Assembly (NCBI GenBank): GCA_016199015.1 | Contig: JACQHN010000529.1 | Span: 1-9,363 of the forward strand | Reading direction: 5' to 3' | DNA length: 9,363 nt | Origin: Nitrospira defluvii | GTDB lineage: Bacteria > Nitrospirota > Nitrospiria > Nitrospirales > Nitrospiraceae | Shown here: positions 6,855 through 9,363 of the stretch, in pieces | Numbering within the stretch: the first letter of the stretch is position 1 | How the letters are laid out: each line of letters opens with the position of its first letter | Made by a program: the position numbers and the translations under genes | The notes under the pieces: model-generated | The model's input: only the letters and a program-made list of their open reading frames with translations | Database searches by the model: none | Told to the model about the DNA's origin: nothing

Positions 6855-7316
6855 ATGGTGATACGGACGCGCACCAGGCAACCGCGACACAGGCTGTTCC
6901 CCATCATCTTGCTCGCCCTCCTGTTCGTTCCAATCCCGCCTCTGTCCCAATCGGCAGAAGAGGCTCCTGCTCAAACCCAGAGCGAGCAGCGAATCGAGTT
7001 GCTCATGCGCAATTACGATTTCATCCTCACGCACCCGCTGCCGATTCGTTTCGGCGTCCCCACGGTCATCATCCTCCGGAATCAGGACATCGTCGCCCAT
7101 GGGTTTCAGTCATCGGCCCTGCCTCTCCTTAAAATACGTGCGCATGGCGAGGGGCTGGCCGCCTATGGCACCGGCATCGAGGGATTTCACATCGATCCAG
7201 GCAAGACCTTAGCCGTACATTTCGTTCCTGAACGAAGTGGGCATCTGACGTTTCATTGCGATCTGCATCCTCAGATGAAAGGCGAGTTGTTTCTCTTGGA
7301 GATTCCGGCTGCGTGA
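6855..7316 (+). CDS. Exported cupredoxin (amicyanin-like type I copper protein)
   Basis: This is a 153-residue precursor. The N-terminus is arginine-rich and is followed by a hydrophobic segment (LFPIILLALLFVPIPPL, 14-30) and a likely signal-peptidase site after SQSA (about 34), so the product should be periplasmic. The copper ligands of a type I centre are visible: His82 in IVAHGFQ and the C-terminal cluster C135-x2-H138-x2-M141 (CDLHPQM). The C-x2-H-x2-M spacing is that of amicyanin rather than azurin or plastocyanin. Expected function is one-electron transfer; a copper-binding chaperone or sensor role is possible. A good Shine-Dalgarno site (AAGGAGGG, 6839-6846) precedes the ATG at 6855. 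A monohaem cytochrome c lies two genes downstream. Confidence 0.82.
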   Translation: MVIRTRTRQPRHRLFPIILLALLFVPIPPLSQSAEEAPAQTQSEQRIELLMRNYDFILTHPLPIRFGVPTVIILRNQDIVAHGFQSSALPLLKIRAHGEGLAAYGTGIEGFHIDPGKTLAVHFVPERSGHLTFHCDLHPQMKGELFLLEIPAA

Positions 7317-7335
7317 CCAACGAACAGGAGCAGAC

Positions 7336-7887
7336 ATGAGTGAATGGACGCGGATAGGCGGTCGATTGAGGGGTCTTGTGGCGGGCGGGCTTCTGTTGAG
7401 CATCACGATGCTGTCTCCGGCCGGGGCCGAGGTGCAGCTACGTCCGGGAGCCACGCCCGACCTGGATCAAGCCACGCTCACTGATGTCCTGGCAGTGTTC
7501 AAACAAGCCGACGAGGCGCTCCGGGCACGCGATGTGGATGGAGTCATGAGCCTCTATTCCGAGCAATACAATTATCACGGACTCAAAAAGGCCGATATGC
7601 GCAAGGTCTGGACCAACCTGTTCGATGAATTTCAGGAACTCTCGAACGCCCATCACTTCTCTCGATTGACCAAGGTCGGGTCCGGTTCTAAGACCATCAT
7701 CGAGGTAACCTGCACGGGCAGCCTGTCGGGCCTGTCAAAAACCGGCGGCTTGCGCGTGCCGATCGACAGTTGGTACGAGGAAGTGCATTACATGACGTTC
7801 GAAGACGGGCAGTGGCGCATTCGCGGCAATGTCGGCGATTCTCCGCGAATCATGCCGTTCGGCACGTCACCGCATCCGTTGTTTTAG
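7336..7887 (+). CDS. Exported NTF2-like / SnoaL-like domain protein
   Basis: This 183-residue precursor has an N-terminal signal peptide (hydrophobic LVAGGLLLSITMLSPAGA, 14-31, cleavage likely after AGA). The mature part begins with a helix (LTDVLAVFKQADEALRARDV, 48-67), followed by DGVMSLYSEQYNYHGLKKADMRK (68-90) and a beta-rich second half that ends with the family-typical YMTFEDGQWRIRGN (152-165). This is the layout of the NTF2-like cone fold, which hosts binding proteins and enzymes of many kinds, so no specific activity can be named. No catalytic set is recognised. The ribosome site AGGAG (7326-7330) supports the ATG at 7336. It follows the cupredoxin gene after 19 bases and precedes the universal stress gene after 13. 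Confidence 0.68.
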   Translation: MSEWTRIGGRLRGLVAGGLLLSITMLSPAGAEVQLRPGATPDLDQATLTDVLAVFKQADEALRARDVDGVMSLYSEQYNYHGLKKADMRKVWTNLFDEFQELSNAHHFSRLTKVGSGSKTIIEVTCTGSLSGLSKTGGLRVPIDSWYEEVHYMTFEDGQWRIRGNVGDSPRIMPFGTSPHPLF

Positions 7888-7900
7888 GAAAAGGAGTCCT

Positions 7901-8758
7901 ATGCGTGTCCTGATCGCACTCGACTGGTCGGAACAGGCGTTCGCGGCGGTTCGCGAGGTCTCGTATCTATACGACCTGCAGGAGGTCGTCTTGGTGCACG
8001 GCATCGACCTGGGCATGTTTCAGTATCCGCTCGTCGCAGACATGAGCAACATGCAGGGGTATGACGACTTCCGGAAGGCGATGGAGAAGGCAGGGCAGCA
8101 ATTGTTGGATCACACCACCACCCTGTTGCCTTCCGAGAGCCTCTCGATCACGCGCGTCTGTGAGTTTGCCAAACCAGCCTCGCTGATCCTGGACAAGGCC
8201 CGGGATACCGGAGCGGAATTGATCGTGATCGGCGCCAGAGGACGAGGACGCGTCGGCGAATTTGTATTGGGCAGCGTCTCCCATCGAGTCGCGCTGCATG
8301 CGAACTGCTCGACGCTGATCGTGAAGGAGCGTGAAGGCCCGGTCAACCGCGTGGTCGTTGCCATCGAGGGACAGGAAGATGGCGCGCGAATCAAGGCCTG
8401 GCTCCTCGCCCATCCGTTCAAAAATCCCGTCGACCTTACGATCGTGAGCGTCGTACGCCCGATCCCGGCCACCGATCCGTTCAGCCTGTTCCCACTCCAA
8501 GACTGGACCGATATGGCCGTGCGTTCAGCCGAGGATCTGGTGAAAGGCCTGGCTGCCTCGCTCATGAACCATCGCTATACGGTCGGCACACAGGTCACTG
8601 TGGGGGAGCCGACCGACATTCTGACGGAACGCGCCGGATCGGCGGATCTTTTTATCATCGGCTCCCACGGGCGTAAACGGTTGGAGCGGTTCCTCCTGGG
8701 CAGCATCTCTCACGCCCTCATGCATCGCGTGCCCTGCCCGATCCTGATCGTACGGTGA
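7901..8758 (+). CDS. Tandem universal stress protein (two Usp domains)
   Basis: This 285-residue cytoplasmic protein is made of two UspA-type domains, about 1-142 and 148-285. Each ends with the ATP-binding signature G-x2-G-x9-G(S/T): G111-x2-G114-x9-GS (124-125), then G254-x2-G257-x9-GS (267-268), each followed by SHR or SHA and a closing hydrophobic strand (STLIVK and CPILIVR). The first domain begins with the expected MRVLIALDWSEQA. Both domains keep the signature, so both may bind ATP. The start at 7901 is supported by AAGGAG (7891-7896) and by not overlapping the preceding gene; an open frame reaching back to 7829 would overlap it. Usp proteins typically accumulate under starvation, oxygen limitation or respiratory inhibition, which fits the neighbours. 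Confidence 0.93.
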   Translation: MRVLIALDWSEQAFAAVREVSYLYDLQEVVLVHGIDLGMFQYPLVADMSNMQGYDDFRKAMEKAGQQLLDHTTTLLPSESLSITRVCEFAKPASLILDKARDTGAELIVIGARGRGRVGEFVLGSVSHRVALHANCSTLIVKEREGPVNRVVVAIEGQEDGARIKAWLLAHPFKNPVDLTIVSVVRPIPATDPFSLFPLQDWTDMAVRSAEDLVKGLAASLMNHRYTVGTQVTVGEPTDILTERAGSADLFIIGSHGRKRLERFLLGSISHALMHRVPCPILIVR

Positions 8759-8795
8759 GTCACAGAAGTCCGTGTGTTACAGGCCGAACCATTAA

Positions 8796-8800
8796 AGGAG
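8796..8800 (+). promoter_or_regulatory. Shine-Dalgarno site that sets the cytochrome start
   Basis: AGGAG at 8796-8800 lies 7 bases before the ATG at 8808. A TTG two codons earlier (8802) is in frame but would be only 1 base from the site, so the ATG is the start. Confidence 0.7.
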
Positions 8801-8807
8801 TTTGCGC

Positions 8808-9170
8808 ATGAGAACCTTCAGCATCCTGTCTGCCTTGTGTCTTGTGATTCTAGGAAGTTCATGGGCCGCCGGGCAGACCAACCGCGGCAATCCGCGAGAA
8901 GGTCAGGCCATCTACGAAAACCAATGTCTGCGTTGCCACGGAGAGAAATTGGACGGCGCCGGGCCAGACGGGCAATACCTGATCGTGCGGCCGGCCAATT
9001 TCCAATCCGTGAACTCACGGGCCAAGACCGATTGGGAACTGTTGATCACGATTGCGAACGGCGCCCTGTTCAGCCCTATGCATGGGTATCGGGGAAAACT
9101 GACGGATCAACAGATGGTGGACGTCCTGTCCTATATCCGGACGATGGCGCCGCCGGAGTTCATCAGCTAG
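8808..9170 (+). CDS. Exported monohaem cytochrome c
   Basis: This 120-residue precursor has a signal peptide (FSILSALCLVILGSSWAAG, 4-22), so it is periplasmic or lumen-facing. The mature protein begins around GQTNRGNPREGQAIYENQC and carries one haem-binding motif, CLRCH (40-44), with Met91 in the block FSPMHGYRG as the likely distal ligand. The C-terminal helix QQMVDVLSYIRTMAPPE (101-117) is typical of class I cytochrome c. Expected role is small soluble electron carrier or the c-domain partner of an oxidase. Spacing from the universal stress gene is 49 bases with no hairpin noticed. The TAG stop is in the same reading frame as the next gene, with 24 bases between. Confidence 0.9.
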   Translation: MRTFSILSALCLVILGSSWAAGQTNRGNPREGQAIYENQCLRCHGEKLDGAGPDGQYLIVRPANFQSVNSRAKTDWELLITIANGALFSPMHGYRGKLTDQQMVDVLSYIRTMAPPEFIS

Positions 9171-9194
9171 ACGGCACGCATCGTGGGCCCGGCG

Positions 9195-9363
9195 ATGACT
9201 CGACGGAGCATATTCCTCGCAAGCCTGATACTGGTTCTGTTGTGGCTGCTCGGCGAGGGAGCGACCGTTCGCGCCTCCGAGCCAGTTACGGATCTCGAGG
9301 TCTTCGTCCGGGCCGGTTGTCCTCACTGCGAGACAGCTAAATCCTTCTTGCGCGATCTCCAGC
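9195..9363 (+). CDS. Exported thioredoxin-fold protein with CPHC motif (5' part only)
   Basis: The window edge cuts this gene after 56 codons. The N-terminus MTRRSIFLASLILVLLWLLG is a signal peptide or membrane anchor, followed after GEGATVRASEPVTD by LEVFVRAGCPHCETAKSFL, the first strand and active site of a thioredoxin or glutaredoxin fold with redox cysteines at 42 and 45. A CPHC motif outside the cytoplasm suggests a thiol oxidoreductase related to DsbA, DsbG or DsbD-like proteins, perhaps serving haem attachment to the neighbouring cytochrome. No good ribosome site precedes the ATG at 9195; a GTG at 9183 is in frame and is an alternative start. The missing 3' part could add membrane segments or another domain. 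Confidence 0.75.
   Translation, partial: MTRRSIFLASLILVLLWLLGEGATVRASEPVTDLEVFVRAGCPHCETAKSFLRDLQ

Noticed and set aside
6204..7100. Minus-strand open frame of 298 codons opposite the PRTase, zinc-ribbon and cupredoxin genes
   Set aside because: Antisense shadow of three supported genes, with no motif of its own.
7829..7900. N-terminal extension of the universal stress protein
   Set aside because: It overlaps the end of the NTF2-like gene, and the family N-terminus and ribosome site both fit the ATG at 7901.
9171..9194. Stop-codon read-through joining cytochrome c to the CPHC protein
   Set aside because: The two frames do match across TAG, but each protein has its own signal peptide, so separate translation is the simpler reading.

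Overview
This window is a stretch of bacterial chromosome in which every supportable gene lies on the + strand. It holds two blocks separated by about 615 bases without a convincing gene. The gene content (a pyruvate dehydrogenase operon with its own acyl carrier protein, a periplasmic c-type cytochrome and cupredoxin, and a run of stress genes), the high GC and the palindrome-rich spacers fit a Nitrospira-like bacterium (phylum Nitrospirota). That placement is inference from gene content and spacer style, not from a marker gene.

Block 1 (1-4326) is a central-metabolism operon. The last 24 codons of an unidentified gene run into E1 alpha (pdhA) through a 4-base ATGA overlap. E1 beta (pdhB), the lipoyl-bearing E2 (pdhC), a stand-alone acyl carrier protein and a small nucleotidyltransferase follow. 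The E2/ACP and ACP/nucleotidyltransferase junctions are also ATGA overlaps, so these genes are probably translationally coupled. The two E1 junctions are different: pdhA-pdhB (109 bases) and pdhB-pdhC (89 bases) are loose and filled with inverted repeats whose first arm includes or abuts the stop codon of the gene before. No E3 (lipoamide dehydrogenase) gene is visible here.

The region 4327-4940 has one weak hairpin and no gene I can support.

Block 2 (4941-9363) looks like a stress and redox cluster: an Hsp20 chaperone, a previously uncalled 49-residue single-helix membrane peptide, a PRPP-motif phosphoribosyltransferase, a BCAM0308-type zinc-ribbon protein, an exported amicyanin-like cupredoxin, an exported NTF2-like protein, a tandem universal stress protein, an exported monohaem cytochrome c, and the start of an exported CPHC thioredoxin-fold protein cut by the window edge. 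Spacing is tight and most genes have strong Shine-Dalgarno sites, so co-transcription is likely. The mix of cytoplasmic stress proteins and periplasmic electron or thiol carriers resembles, from memory, the low-oxygen-activated stress locus of Burkholderia cenocepacia from which BCAM0308 takes its name. This block is the best candidate for an under-described system.

I saw no tRNA, rRNA, CRISPR array, insertion sequence or attachment site.
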